Program-made: the position numbers and the translations under genes | In this document: one piece after another, positions 33,001 through 45,690 of the stretch | Position numbering within the stretch: position 1 is the first letter of the stretch | Layout of the letters: each line of letters begins with the position of its first letter | NCBI GenBank assembly: GCA_964023275.1 | Contig: OZ029918.1 | Coordinates: 14,020,355 to 14,084,354, forward strand | Source: Norana najaformis | Lineage: Eukaryota; Annelida; Clitellata; Crassiclitellata; Hormogastridae | DNA length: 64,000 bases | Direction of reading: 5' to 3' | Notes under the pieces: generated by a model | What the model saw: the letters and a program-made list of their open reading frames with translations, nothing else | The model's database searches: none | What the model was told of the DNA's origin: nothing

Positions 33001-34698
33001 AAGGAGAAGGAGATGGAGAAGAAGAACAACAACAATAGTCTAAGAGATTAAAGTGAGAAACGCCAAACTTGAATCAGAAGCAAATATGTCAATAATTATT
33101 GATGTATTATAATATTATTAGTTAGTAGTTAATAACAATCACGCGGCTGAGATCTCTAAGGGGTTAATATCATTTCTACGTGAGCGAGTTTTGGTCTTCA
33201 CAGGCCTACGCGTTACTGTAATCATCGGATGCCAGTTTTGTCTGCTTGTCGTGTCCGTCGCATGGATTCTTACTGAATCCGGTGGGAAGAATCGCTCGCT
33301 TAGCATCAGCTGCGCCATTTTTTGAGAAGCACCAACTACCCTGCGCTTCCCGTCATGCTCTGTAGCTGGGATCGATGAGCAGCCATCTAGCGACAGACAG
33401 CAGTGGCGGATCTAGTCGTGAGATAAAGAAGAGAGGCCGGCAGAAACCGAAGAAGACAGACGACCGCGACGGCTGAAGAACAGCACCGCCATCTAGTGTC
33501 TTAAGCCTCAACGAAGAAGACGCTTCTTGCATTAATTTACGATGACTTTGGCCCCCATCCCGTCTTAAAGATGCCAACAATCTATGCAGTCATGCTGCTA
33601 ATGCGCGTACATAATGCTTATACTGTATATGCATAGACACACATGCATAAAGAGAATGCACTATTTAAGCTTATATTTTTAAGAGACCTATATTCATTGT
33701 TTTATTCATTACCACTTATTAAAAGGGTAACATTAAGATTAGAAATTAGCCGGCAATTAGATAAATCATCAGAATCTAGAGATAGTTTCTTAAAAAGAGG
33801 ATGGATCAAGGCGTGAGATAAAATGAACGGAGATTTTCTTATCCGTAACAGAATACTTAATTTGGTGTCCTCACCAAACCATTTAATTTGAAGGCATGAG
33901 AGAGAGAAGATGTGCAATTACAAAGCTCTTGAAGGGTCTCCAGCTAGAAGGAAACAGAGGTGAAGCCTTCTGCCAGGCGAAACCATTCGAAGCCCAATTC
34001 TTTACCATTTTCAACGAAATGGCTAATTAATTTAATTTCCTATTAGAAAGGTCCTTCAGTCAGAGACCCGACATGAGCCCAGACGTGCGGTTTTGTCTTT
34101 TTAGCAGTGCGACAACTCAAGCAGCTCGTCTTGGAAATTTCACTCAATGAATTACCTATTGTGAATTACTTCGGGTGAATTATTTAAGGTGAATTATTTA
34201 GAATGAATAACTTAGGGTGAATGAATCAGACTGACTTAGATGCCGAATAACAATGCTGAATTGCTGAGAATGAAATACAGTAGGCCTAATTGATGCTGGT
34301 TACGGAAAGAGTAAGAGCGATGAACGAATGTTGTATTACTATGGCATAGAATTGAAGGTCTATGCAGTTATTATATGAGGCTGTTCGAGATGCCGCCAGT
34401 GATCTTATCAGAAATGAGCTTTTTTGGTCACAACTGTGTAGACAGTCAAAGCGTCAACACTCAAATCCGCGCAGTTACATGCATATACACACACGCACAC
34501 TATTTATTAATTATTGTGAAAGGATCCCTCAAGATTATTTTTATTTATTTTTTACCCCGAGCTACTGATGATCCCTTCGGAAGTAAAAACTCAACCGGAA
34601 AGAAAAAAAGAAAAATTGTATTATTATTTTTTTTGCCCCTAGGTATTTATGATCCCTCAGGAAGCTAAAAAATTATCCGGATAAAAAATTGCTTTCTG

Positions 34699-34740
<42 letters not shown>

Positions 34741-34880
34741 AAAACTCGAAGACACGTCAGTTCTTTCTAGAGGATTTGCGACTAGGCCATGCGTCGGGGC
34801 ATTGACCTGAATGCCATCTCAAGGAGGCTCAAGGCATGATGGTAATGTCCCTGAGAGGTAGGTGGAGAGCAACTGAAATC
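31320..34880. other. Non-coding stretch with compound microsatellites
   Basis: Main contents: a CATC then CGTC then ACTG compound tetranucleotide array at about 31992-32162; an AAT then AAG trinucleotide run at about 32914-33005; an ATT run at about 34700-34739. Two neighbouring tracts at 34550-34680 each contain GATCCCT(T/C), GGAAG and an ACCGGA/TCCGGA end and look like a short tandem duplication. No gene is supported; the overlapping CT-rich frames at 32163-32670 are in different frames over one another. Confidence 0.4.
31992..32162. repeat. Compound tetranucleotide array CATC / CGTC / ACTG
   Basis: Three successive tetranucleotide motifs change abruptly: CATC at 31992-32032, CGTC-type with single-base variants at 32033-32108, then GACT to 32162. 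The stepwise motif change suggests mutation within one array followed by expansion of the variant. Confidence 0.9.
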
Positions 34881-34884
34881 CTAT

Positions 34885-35265
34885 TGAACAAGTAGGAGGT
34901 CTCTAATCTAATCTAATCTAAAAACTTCTATAGCGCCACTGTAATAATGCTCGAGGCATCAGTCGATGGTCGCTGCTAAACAAAATCATTGTCCAGGCCA
35001 AAGTCCATGGTGAGTCCGGGTCGAAAAGCCAGAGAGGAGTCCAGAAGTCACAGAGACAGCCTACGGAGGATATGAGTTCAGGAAAAGATAAGTTTTCAGT
35101 CGAGATCTGAAGGCAGAAACAGAATTTGCCGAGCGAACATTTGCCGGAAGAAAGTTCCAGAGTCTAGGGCCAGAAGCAGAGAAGGCACGCCTGCCAAGAG
35201 CTGTTCTTGTCCATGGAATAGTCAGATTTAAACAGCTAGAAGACCTGGTCGAGTGGAGGTCGAGT
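34885..35265 (-). mobile_element. LINE fragment (family D), ORF2 C-terminus and 3' UTR
   Basis: Read on the minus strand, the frame gives LGRRAFSASGPRLWNFLPAN, then VRSANSVSAFRSRLKTYLF, the classic end of CR1/jockey-like ORF2. The 3' UTR follows, with the GATGGTCGCT/TCGATGG motif and the terminus TATAGAAGTTTTTAGATTAG, repeated as ATCTAA at 34899-34920. Related 3' ends occur near 19890, 43390 and 45830. Few frame changes make this one of the younger copies. Confidence 0.75.
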
Positions 35266-35269
35266 GGAT

Positions 35270-36235
35270 CATAGGTTGCATTCGATATTCAGCTTCTTAG
35301 ATCTGTGAAGAACTACGGCCTTTCTCTGCTTCCTGAGCCTCTTGTCCCTAGTGCAATCGCCAGAAAGGCATAGGTACGAATGACGGTGGCGTACATTGTC
35401 GTCTTCAACGAAGCTGCAGGGTCAGCGGCCTCACCTGCTGTGGCCGACGTACAAACAAGGTAGGTGAGATGTAACGAAGATGTCCGGTGCTGTCACATCC
35501 CAAGCCAAGCATGTCCACGTGACCAACGAAGAAGTGTCACCCCGTCCGGTCATTTCCCGTCTTCCCTTGTGATGACGAGCGGCTCTTTCTGCGTAGGGAT
35601 TTTTGCTCTGCTCAGCACTCTCCAGATTACATCGTTTAGCACGTGGTTCCGCTGTTGTCTGCCTCCGTCTCCTCGGAAGAGTACACCGTGGAGCCATCGG
35701 GTGCCAACTTTTTCTCCGCAATGGTGGCATAAATGCTGTTAGCAGACTGTTGTTCCTAGTCACATCCAAACTGCTACCCCTACCATTTCCTCTGAGTGTT
35801 GCAGTCACACGACGGTTACTGGAAAAGCCAGCATCCAGCCATCACCATGTAGTTCTCGACTGGCCAAGAGGTGTGCACGATCGCGCGGACAGCTCGCGGA
35901 CTCAAGTAGGAGGTAAGGTGCTGCTCCCGTCTGTGGCTCCGTGTCTGTCAGCCATCCACGCGCTGAGTGCGAAACCAATGAGTTCGTTTGGGATCTCCGA
36001 CTCTGCTGGTTGGATGGACGCCTGATGTTTGCTTGTGCTCGCAGCAAAAGCCAGGAAGGCTGACAGTGCTAGCGCAGAAGCACAGCGAATTCCCAGGCCA
36101 CCATCTCTCACCAGCAAAAAAGCCTGGAGCCAACGGTTATCGTCCAGATCCACATTCAGCTATCAAGTGGTCGCCGGCGGCCACTGTCACCTTGCTTCCA
36201 CCCAGCGTCAGGTAATCGAGGAATCCAATTCGTGA
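35270..36235 (-). mobile_element. RLE-type LINE, C-terminal fragment, copy 1
   Basis: The minus strand encodes RDGGLGIRCASALALSAFLA (35902-36153), then, after frame changes, EDGKRPDGVTLLRWSRG and the equivalent of the IALETRGAWS region near 35.3 kb. The same protein region is present at 37.4-38.7 kb. The PD...D-V-T spacing resembles the restriction-like endonuclease of R2/R4/NeSL-group LINEs; that class assignment is inference. The copy is truncated where the family-D LINE begins. Confidence 0.7.
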
Positions 36236-36372
36236 ATACGACCTCAGCTTTGTCAGAACCTGTTGTGGTGCGAGACAAAACTCTAGAGTAGTAGTAGTAA
36301 TAGTAGTAGTAGTATCATCATCTTCATCATCATCATCATTACTAGTACTACTACTGCTACTGCTACTAGTAT

Positions 36373-36441
<69 letters not shown>

Positions 36442-37365
36442 AATAATAATAATAATATATTATTATTATTATATTTTTTATTATTATTACAACTATTATT
36501 GTTTCTATCAGTCTATCAGTATTGCTATTACTGTTTTAGATTAGATGTGAAGTTTATCATGTCGACTACATGTGTATACTATATATATCATTATACTGTA
36601 CATGCTCAATGATTCATCTAGTTAGTCTGCTGTATAGGTTAGTTGCAGGTGGTCATTGCCGTTGGCACAACAATTGACAGTGACATCTGGAAGAGAAGCT
36701 GCTTTCCAGATGTCACGGCTGCTTTCATTTGCCACCACAGCCTTCGAGACGTCGTCTGTCCAAATCCCTTTTTCATCCTTTATGTCAGCAGCAGCAGCAG
36801 CTGCTGCAGCATCTTCACGTATTCTCCATTCATTCTTCTGTACGTCAAACGCTATTTGCATTCTGCTATTTTTTCTTTTCCTTTTGAAATTCTCTGGCGT
36901 TGCTTCGTTCGGCCGCCTAGCGGTCGGTCTGTCTGTCTCCGTATTCCTGTCTTTCTTCTTTCCCTCTGCATGTTTTCCAGCCGCCTTCTTTCTCTGTATA
37001 TATACATATATCCCTAGCTATTTACATTATATGTATGTGACTTGAGTTGTAGGCATAACCCGTGGCCCTTTCCATCCACTAATAAAATATGTATGCTGCA
37101 GTCCGACCCAAACAGGTCAGGTTCAGATCAGATCGCATCAGAAGTCACCAATAAAAACAAACACGCAGACAGACAGACAGACAAACAGTCGGACAGACAC
37201 ACAAACAGCCTATAAAACAGACAGACACACGCAGACAAATAGACAAACAAACAAACAGCAGACAGACAGACAACCAGTCAGACAGAGTAACAGCCAGCCT
37301 GTGAAAAAGATAGGTGCCTTCGATTCGCATTTCTGTGTGACTTTGCGCGCGTTAAAAATTTTCAA

Positions 37366-37398
<33 letters not shown>
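36236..37398. other. Microsatellite block and unassigned sequence
   Basis: Interrupted trinucleotide arrays (TAG, CAT, CTA, then AAT) fill about 36285-36480. CAGA/CAGACAGA-type sequence covers 37160-37290. Further AAT units lie at 37366-37390. No gene is supported; the frames 36643-37045 conflict and look like chance. Confidence 0.5.
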
Positions 37399-37760
37399 CA
37401 TGGAATGTGACAGTTTCTGACACATTTGCAGCGTCACATCTAGGATTTACTTCAACCGGACCAAGTGAAGCTGCAAACCGGGGAGTCTCAGTCAAAAGGC
37501 TAAAATACACCACTATAGCCCAAACCCACTCTTTTGTGGCGGTCGCACTGGAGACCAGCGGCGCATGGAGTACGGAAGGATTGGATTTTGTGTCGGAGTT
37601 AGGACGAAGGATGACAATGGCAACCACGATCCACTGGAGACCAGCTACTTGCTCCAAAGACTCTCAGTAACTGTCCAGAGTGGGAACGCCATCTGCTTCT
37701 CCGGAACTCTACTATGAACGTCTAGGATAACAATAATACCAATAACTTAGAAATGTCATG

Positions 37761-37826
<66 letters not shown>
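37399..37826 (+). mobile_element. RLE-type LINE, copy 2 (short)
   Basis: This begins abruptly at ACATGGAATGTGACAG, corresponding to 38398 in the next copy, and encodes MTVSDTFAASHLGFTSTGPS through the GRRMTMATT region. It ends at CTCTACTATGAACG and a long AAT tail (37765-37826). Over about 320 bases it is nearly identical to copy 3, so both inserted recently or were duplicated. Sense strand is plus. Confidence 0.85.
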
Positions 37827-38808
37827 TCCCTTCTGGTTAGGAATGGCGTCTTGGGATTCGCTGTGCTTCTGCGCTGGCACTTTCAGTCTTCTTGGCCTCT
37901 GCTGCAAGCACAAGCGAACTCCAAACACACATACTGCCACCAGAATCAGCCGATACCTCAGACGAGCTAGTGATAACCTCACTGAATGCATGGATGGTCT
38001 TCACGGGTGCAGAACCACCAACTGGATCAGCAGCTCATCGACAAAGGGAATGGGACAGTCGCTGGACAAGCAAGGCGTCGGCGAGCTTACATGAGTCTGC
38101 GAACAACCCACTAGACCACGTGATACGGACCGCGGTTGGAATTGACTGGGAACCACACTGTACGAGCCACATCTGTGTCACTGTGGCGAAAAAGTCGAAG
38201 CCAGAGGACTTCACGGTCTGGTCTGCAGAAAGAGTGCTGGCAGACAACAACGACATAACATGCTCAACGACATCATATGGAGTTCGCTAACCAGAGCGAA
38301 TATCCCTGCTCAGAAAGAACCGTTGGGACTCACCAGGGAAGATGGCAAACGACCGGATGGCGTGACTCTTATCCCGTGGTCTCGATGAAGGTGTCTTACA
38401 TGGGATGTGACAGTTTCTGACACATTTGCAGCGTCACATCTAGGTTTTACTTCAACCGGACCAAGTGAAGCTGCAAACCGGGCAGTCTCAGTCAAAAGGC
38501 TAAAATACGCCACTATAGCCCAAACCCACTCTTTTGTGGCGCTCGCACTGGAGACCAGCGGCGCATGGAGTACGAAAGGATTGGATTTTGTGTGGGAGTT
38601 AGGACGAAGGATGACAATGGCAACCCACGGTCCACTGGAGACCAGCTACCTGCTTCAAAGACTCTCAGTGGCTGTCCAGCGTGGGAACGCCATCAGCTTC
38701 TCCGGAACTCTACTATGAACATATAGGATGATGATGATGATGATAATAATAATAATAATATTAATAATATTAATAATATTGATAATAATAATAATAATAA
38801 TAATATTA

Positions 38809-38889
<81 letters not shown>
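37827..38889 (+). mobile_element. RLE-type LINE, copy 3 (longer)
   Basis: It starts directly after the AAT tail of copy 2 and holds about 900 bases of ORF2 end. Segments include SAASTSELQTHILPPESADT and SLNAWMVFTGAEPPTGSAAH, then, one frame over, EDGKRPDGVTLIPWSR and WDVTVSDTFAAS. The last residues are AVQRGNAISFSGTLL, followed by a stop (38716-38718) and an ATG/AAT tail of 160 bases (38728-38889). There is at least one frameshift near 38300. The PD and D-V-T residues are those expected of a restriction-like endonuclease. Confidence 0.85.
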
Positions 38890-38929
38890 GACACACACAG
38901 AGACGCAGACAGACAACCAGTCTCTAAAC

Positions 38930-39825
<896 letters not shown>

Positions 39826-40960
39826 AGATTACCAGTCGGACAGCCAGACTGAAAAGCAGACAGACACAGACAGATAGTGACAACGCAAGTTGCATAAAAG
39901 TAGCAGTGTGTACACGTAACCGTAGAATAAGACATCAGTGATGAATAACAGAACTGAAGATAAAGAAGAGAATAGTGAGTCAGTTGAAAGGGGAAGTGCA
40001 GATAGAAGAGGAGAAGGAGGAAGAGGAGGATGCGATTGGAAAAGATGGAAAAGACGGAGGATGAAGAGAAGGAAATGGGCAAGGAAATAAAGGATATGGA
40101 TACGTAGAAGTCATGGCGCCAGGCCTTAGAAACGGAGAGTAGAGGAATTGAACGAAAGGAAGCGGTGAAAGAAGAAAAGGAGGAGAGGAAAAGTAGGGCG
40201 TAAGGAAAGAGAAGATATGGAAAAGAGATGAGGAAATTAAAGACAGGGCAAACAGCGTAGGGGCGGAGTTGAGCAGAGATGGAGGGCAGGGCATGGTCCA
40301 CTTGCTACGTGTTTGACCTGTTTTGTGTTTTAGACTGTCCGAATTGGTCATCGTCTCTGCTCTGCTCTGGATCATTTTCACAATCGGACGCCAGCGTTCC
40401 AGAACAATTCTCCGAAAACGACCTAGAGACGGCGCTAAGATTCCCTGACGCGAATCCGTCTCAGAGACGTGCCCGGATTAAACCGGTTCGAACCGGTTTC
40501 AGGCTAATCCAGTCAATAAGATCAAGCTGTCTGTTTTCGTAGGCAGAGGTTCAGCAGCTGCTGAAAGATGATGATCGCAAAAACATGCATATGCATAAAT
40601 TTCATGCACATATGTCTATGCATAGGCCTAATAAAAAAGGTGATTCTTAAAATCTGGACGAATTAAAAAAGAGCAAAACTCAAGGAAGACCGATAAACGC
40701 ATTTAACGATCTTATAAAAATGAAATCTATCACTGTATATGTTATTGGACAGGAAGTCGGTAAGACAACTTTGAAAATTAATTTTTTAGATTGATCGTCT
40801 GACTGACTGACTGACTGACTGGCTGACTGACTGACTAATCGACCGATTGGTTGACCGACTGAGCGACTAACTGATCGACCGACTGACTGATTGCATGAAA
40901 TTAAATCTAATCTTAAGAGTTTTGCAACTATCTGGTGTTAAATGCAGCTATTACACTATC
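39826..40960. other. Purine-rich non-coding stretch with a possible short exon
   Basis: The segment 39950-40280 is GA-rich on the plus strand. At 40369-40499 the plus frame SQSDASVPEQFSENDLETAL, then RFPDANPSQRRARIKPVRTG, looks coding-like, but the splice sites are weak. An ACTG/CTGA repeat lies at 40799-40830. Confidence 0.3.
40480..40499. repeat. 20-bp perfect palindrome with two AACCGGTT sites
   Basis: AAACCGGTTCGAACCGGTTT is its own reverse complement. It contains AACCGGTT twice, which is the known consensus of Grainyhead/CP2 transcription factors. Whether it acts as an enhancer element is not shown by sequence alone. Confidence 0.8.
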
Positions 40961-41095
40961 CCCAACAGCAATTTCATGTGTAGGACATATGAAGCTTATA
41001 TGACAATATTTCCATATGGTGGGACATAAGAAGCCCATATGGGAATAATGTCATATAAGCTTCTTATGTCCAACACATGCTGTTGCTTTTTTGGG
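40961..41095. repeat. Inverted repeat able to form a 57-bp hairpin
   Basis: The arms 40961-41018 and 41036-41095 match with few mismatches around a 17-base loop. The centre of each arm contains GAAGCTTATATGACA or its complement. It could be a small palindromic MITE. A transcript would fold into a long imperfect hairpin like a microRNA or siRNA precursor. Confidence 0.8.
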
Positions 41096-42640
41096 ACCTC
41101 ACAGCAGTATTATATAGTACTTGTTTCAGACCACTCCTAAACTAAGTACTGGTCATAGGCTACCCATAAAGGAAGGGCCAATTTTAAGCCACGTGTAAGG
41201 GTCATTTTAAACCATGGGTAGGCCCATGGGGTCACTTTTAAACCACTGGTCCATTCCTAAGTGATGGTTGTGACCCACTCATAAGTGTCTCGTTTGGCCA
41301 ACACCCCTCAAGTAAGTGGCAATCCCGGAACACCCCTAACGTAACTGTCCATCATTTTACAGACATAAGAGTCAGTTGTTAAATAACCCATTGTTGTAAC
41401 GAAAATAAATAAATTAATTAATACAAAAATATATACATAACAAGTTCCAATAAACTCAATATATAAAAGTTTTACATAAGAAAGAACTAGAGCCAGCTCA
41501 AATGATGGTTCAACGTTTCCTCTTTTGTCTGTTATAAAAATAAAAAAGCCATTGTGTAGTGGTGCAGATGTGATAGACACACGTTAAAGCTTATGAAGAG
41601 GGAATAGAACAGAATTAGTAGAATTTTATCAGCGAATTTTAACCTGAAGTCTTAGTCGAAATTGGAGCAGGAAAATTATAATTCTCACCAATATTGTTTA
41701 GCTTTTTATATTGCTTTGAATGATAGAAATTAAGCCAGGCAAGTAACTTTACAGCGGTTGTTTGATCAAACTGTAATTTACAAATGAAAGTTAGAAAACA
41801 CGTAAAATCAAAACCCCAGGCGAAAGATTGCGCTTATTAAGTCAAAACGAACAAGATCTTCGCCACATTTCATTTGCATAACAAATAACTCTTGCTGACG
41901 ATGCATCTTTCGATAGTACATGGTATGGGGCATTACGGGGAATAAGGGTTGCTTTTGGAAAAGGAGCACGAGAAACGAATACCACATCCGAGGAAGACAG
42001 CAGGCGCGCAAATTGTCCAATTCCGAAGGTATAGACTAAAATAATATTCTTTTGAGGATTTCTTGAATTAGAATGAGTAAAGTTTAAGTACTTTAACGAT
42101 GATCATTTGATTGGCCAGTCTGGTACCGGCAGTCTTGTAAAGTTCTCTAGATGTGATGTGTTTTTATCAGTCGGACTCTCCTCAGTGTCCGTTGCTGGTG
42201 GTCATAATGTATTCAAATGGATATATATGTATATTAAATTTAAATGACTAAATGTCAGTCGACTTGCGGATGTAATTTGAATGTGACCGAATAGTGTGAA
42301 GAAGCGATCAGTCAGTCAAATGTTGACACTTGTTAATTAATAGATCTACGATTTCATCGTCTCCACTGCTCACGAGTCTGGCCAATACTGCTACCTGTTC
42401 CATTAATGGCTGCCACTTTACGAGTTAGCTTTATGGAGTATGAGCCCTACATGTTCATATGTTCATAATTATAAAGAAATAAATAAACGCATACATACAC
42501 ACACACCTACGCACACACGCGCACACAAATCCATATCTTAAACAAATTGTCATTGGCAAGAATATGCAAAAAGATAATCAAAGATTAAGGGTACATACGC
42601 AAGAACATGTTATAGGTCCTTATACGGGGATCTTACATGG
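41096..42640. other. Unassigned non-coding stretch
   Basis: From 41150 to 41330 short imperfect repeats of the type AAACCACTGGTCC / TAAGTGATGG / ACCCACTCATAAGTG follow one another. The rest is AT-rich with no supportable gene. A frame at 41808-42020 (minus) is probably chance. Confidence 0.35.
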
Positions 42641-42641
42641 T

Positions 42642-42755
42642 ATGGCGCCCATTCAAACGGGCAGCGGTGATGAAGGATCTCACCCTATAAATCCATTGAA
42701 AAATGAGCAGGGCCTAGGCTATACGGTTGCTATAGAAAAACATGCACATTTACTT
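42642..42755 (+). repeat. Dispersed repeat A, second full copy
   Basis: ATGGCGCCCATTCAAACGGG through CACCCTATAAATCCATTG to ATGAGCAGGGCCTAGGC, colinear with 27848-27964 over its full length. Confidence 0.75.
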
Positions 42756-43902
42756 TCACATTTTATTACATTAGCGTTCGACGACAACGATGATGATGAT
42801 GCTGATGACGACGACGACGATGTGTTGTTGTCTTGTTGATGATAATGATTTTGATGATGACGATGACAACGACGACGATAATATGGCTCGATCGATTCTT
42901 AAGCGGACAGATGCTATGTACAGTACTAAACTGCATTCCATATGAAGCCTTCTAGGCGAAGCCCTGCTAATGCAGCTTTTCTGTGATGACCAGCTCAGGT
43001 GAGAAAGTACAGGTGTCACTATGTGTAGCCTATACGCATAATTGCTATATTGGATACAAAAGTAGGCCAGTCAAATGAGCTGATGCAAAGCGCGTGTTCA
43101 GGTATGCATACTGTATATATATAATATATACATAGTCATAGGTCGATGCAATCAATTCCTTCGAAATATCAAGCGCCTATTCAGGCGTAGTAGACATCGC
43201 CCGAATTAATCAGAAAACATAATCATTACATACTCTATTCGTTCGGTTCTATAGAGTTTAGCAATAATATTACGGTTATTTTGCGAGGAAAAAATATGAA
43301 AGAGCTTTATGCAACAATGTCCGGGGTTCGAACCCTGATTTGTGTGAACGCGGTTGCGCTGAACAGAACTAATATAATAATTTCTACAGGGCCGTGATCA
43401 TACTGCATAAGGCATCAATCTGTGGTCGCTTCAAGTGAGGTCTCTATAGGCGGCCATCTAGTGATGTCGTTGAGCGCAAGACTTCGTTAAACACCATTGT
43501 TTCGTTAACGACGTTTTGTGGCAACAAAGGCCCTTAGCGTATTTCATGCTTCTTCTTTCTTCAGGCGTAAAACTTGCATTTTTTCACTCTCGTATTTACT
43601 TCTTTTTTGAAAAGGTTGCTATTTTGATGAGCATTTTCCAAGGCGTCTTCTGTAGCGCTTCAGTTTGTCCTACCTCAGAGCAATTCAATTCGAGACTCAA
43701 GGACCTTCCAAGGGAGAATTTAACATTGTAACAAACCTTACTTTAACACGGCTACTTGTATTTAGATTCTGTATGTGTTCGTATATGTACATAGGTCTGC
43801 ATGTATGCATGAATGTATGTATGTATATGTATGTGAGTGCGTGCATGAATGCATGCATGCATGTATATATGTATGTATGTATGTATTATTATTATTATTA
43901 TA
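42756..43902. other. Non-coding, with GAT/GAC and ATGT microsatellites
   Basis: A GATGAC-rich stretch lies at 42780-42880. A box-B-like GGGGTTCGAACCC at 43323-43335 lacks a box A at the right distance, so I do not call a tRNA. A family-D LINE 3' fragment (GGCATCAATCTGTGGTCGCT) lies at about 43381-43440. ATGT repeats fill 43795-43885. Confidence 0.4.
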
Positions 43903-44149
43903 GTGGGACCCGATGGTGTAGTGGTATGGTCGTTGCCTCGTAACCGGAGAGTCACGGGTTCGAATCTGCCTCAAGCCACAGCGTAGCTACCTTGGACAAG
44001 TTGCTCGCCAACAATTGTCTGTAAGGAAGACAACGGGAAACCACCTCACTCATCTCATCTTCGGGTGGCATAAAGCCAATGGACCTGTCTTCCGGCAGAG
44101 AACTCATCATCATCATTATCATCATCATCATCACCACCACCACCACTAA

Positions 44150-44181
<32 letters not shown>

Positions 44182-44190
44182 TCATCATCA
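43903..44190 (+). mobile_element. tRNA-derived SINE, copy 1 (plus)
   Basis: The head reads GGGACCCGATGGTGTAGTGG (43905-43924), with box A GATGGTGTAGTGG. Box B GGGTTCGAATC follows at about 43957-43967. A tRNA-unrelated body of about 130 bases follows (CAACGGGAAACCACCTCAC) and then a CAT/CAC trinucleotide tail from 44106 to 44190. Head, body and simple-repeat tail in that order are the defining SINE layout; no cloverleaf for a functional tRNA forms. Confidence 0.75.
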
Positions 44191-44259
44191 TGGGACCGAG
44201 AGTCTCGAAGACCAGAGGGAAAACAGTGTGTCGAAAGAATATCGGTGTATTTTGTGATC

Positions 44260-44261
<2 letters not shown>

Positions 44262-44318
<57 letters not shown>

Positions 44319-44473
44319 GCGCGCAAGGTCAGTAAATCTGAATCTGAGTCGCGAAGCAATTGTGAGTGAAGGACTTGCTCAACACCCCTACACAGCAACC
44401 GACTAAAGAAAGGCTCGATCCCGTACTCTCCGCTTTACTAGGCGAGCGCTCTATCCGTTCGGCTACCGTGCCC
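44262..44473 (-). mobile_element. tRNA-derived SINE, copy 2 (minus, different family)
   Basis: On the minus strand it starts GGGCACGGTAGCCGAACGG (44473 leftward). It has box A TAGCCGAACGGATAGAGCG and box B GGGATCGAGCC about 40 bases on, then a body ending CTTGCGCGCGT and an AAT tail (44262-44317 on the plus strand as TTA). Head and body differ from the SINE at 43903, so these are two families placed tail to tail about 70 bases apart. Confidence 0.75.
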
Positions 44474-44529
44474 TGTGCATGCAGGTATGTATGTATACAT
44501 GTATATATATATGCATGTATTATTATTAA

Positions 44530-45010
44530 TTAATAGCTACTATGGCGCCGAGACACAAGACATCAAATGATGGCGCACCATATCAGGTCAGTATCTAAGA
44601 AGCCAGTTCATTGAGACAGAGGCAGCCTATGGCGAATAAACCGACCGAAAGGTTGAGTCTTAAGTTGAGACCGAAATGATATAATATACTGAGAAGAACG
44701 AACAAACGCAGGAAGAGAGTCCAAATTTTTTGGCCCAGCAAGTAAGTAAGTCAGTAATGCATTTGCTAACAGGCCATAAGTCCATCGGCTGAGCAAGGAA
44801 TCGTAGGCTTGGGTGGGTCAAAGAGGTCAGACAACAAGAGCAAGACGATAAAAATAGGTCTCAAGCCGAAGAAGCTCGTTCATCAAGAACGTCTAGCCTG
44901 AGAAATGGCAGAATGTCAAACCAAGGCTGCTGTATGTACTGTACTCTTCTTAGCAATGAAACAATGAAATGAATTTGCCATTCAAGGAGCTCAGTTTAAG
45001 TAGACCGAAA
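44530..45010 (-). mobile_element. LINE fragments with repeat-C tail (copy 3)
   Basis: The repeat-C terminus is inverted at 44744-44815 (GTAAGTAAGTCAGTAATGC as tail, GCTGAGCAAGGAATCGTAG). The minus strand above it continues with a decayed ORF2-like frame to about 45000. A family-D-like 3' fragment adjoins at 44530-44640 (ACTATGGCGCC and GACAGAGGCAGCC). Confidence 0.5.
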
Positions 45011-45042
45011 CTTTAGAGTCAGCTCATTAGCTGAATGTAATT

Positions 45043-45086
45043 ATGCATGCATGCGTGGAAGCATATTCCCATGCTTCCATGCATGA
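45043..45086. repeat. Small imperfect palindrome
   Basis: CATGCATGCGTGGAAGCAT and its near reverse complement ATGCTTCCATGCATG flank ATTCCC. It is a stem of about 15 bp, noted because several other palindromes occur in this window. Confidence 0.6.
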
Positions 45087-45690
45087 AGATGCCCCCGGTA
45101 CGTTAAGGTGCATTGGATATAGTTTACTGATTAGGCCCATGTTCAGTATGTCGCTCCACAGGATTTCAATAATTGCGGAAGGCATTATACTATCCTAAGA
45201 TGAAGGGAGGCCGAGATTTTCAAAATTACCCTAAAGATGCGCCTAATACGTTTGATTTTAGTTCTGCTCAGTTTCGTTATACAGTCAAACATGTTAATTA
45301 ATATTTGCATAGACATACATGCATTTAATGTATTTATGTGACAGCGTGTGCCAATTAGTGGAGCTATTTAGACCTCTGCTCCATAGCATTGAGTCCTCAT
45401 TTTAACTGGAGATGATAGACAAGAACAATAAGAAAACAACTACAATCAATTTCAAATACAAATAATGTACAATTAATTGTCAATCTAAATAGGCCTAATA
45501 AATAATTATGAGTCTAATCTAATTAACAAGTAAATCTAATAATAATAATAGTGATAGACTCCATCGATGTAGGAATAACGACTCCGAAGGAAAACGACAT
45601 TAGTACAACGTTAGATTGTCAGATGGGTAAGTCCTGCAAAAATAAAAAAAACTTCCGTGAGAAAACTTACCAAAGAATTCCAAAACAATA

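Noticed and set aside
37735..37826. Poly-Asn or poly-Ile frames
   Set aside because: These are translations of the AAT tail of a LINE copy.
37399..38718. Segmental duplication of a host gene
   Set aside because: The duplicated protein segment is that of a LINE tail domain and each copy ends in its own AAT tail, so two insertions explain it better.
43319..43340. tRNA-like box B (GGGGTTCGAACCC)
   Set aside because: The upstream 60 bases contain no box A or acceptor-stem pairing, so no tRNA gene or clear SINE head can be drawn.
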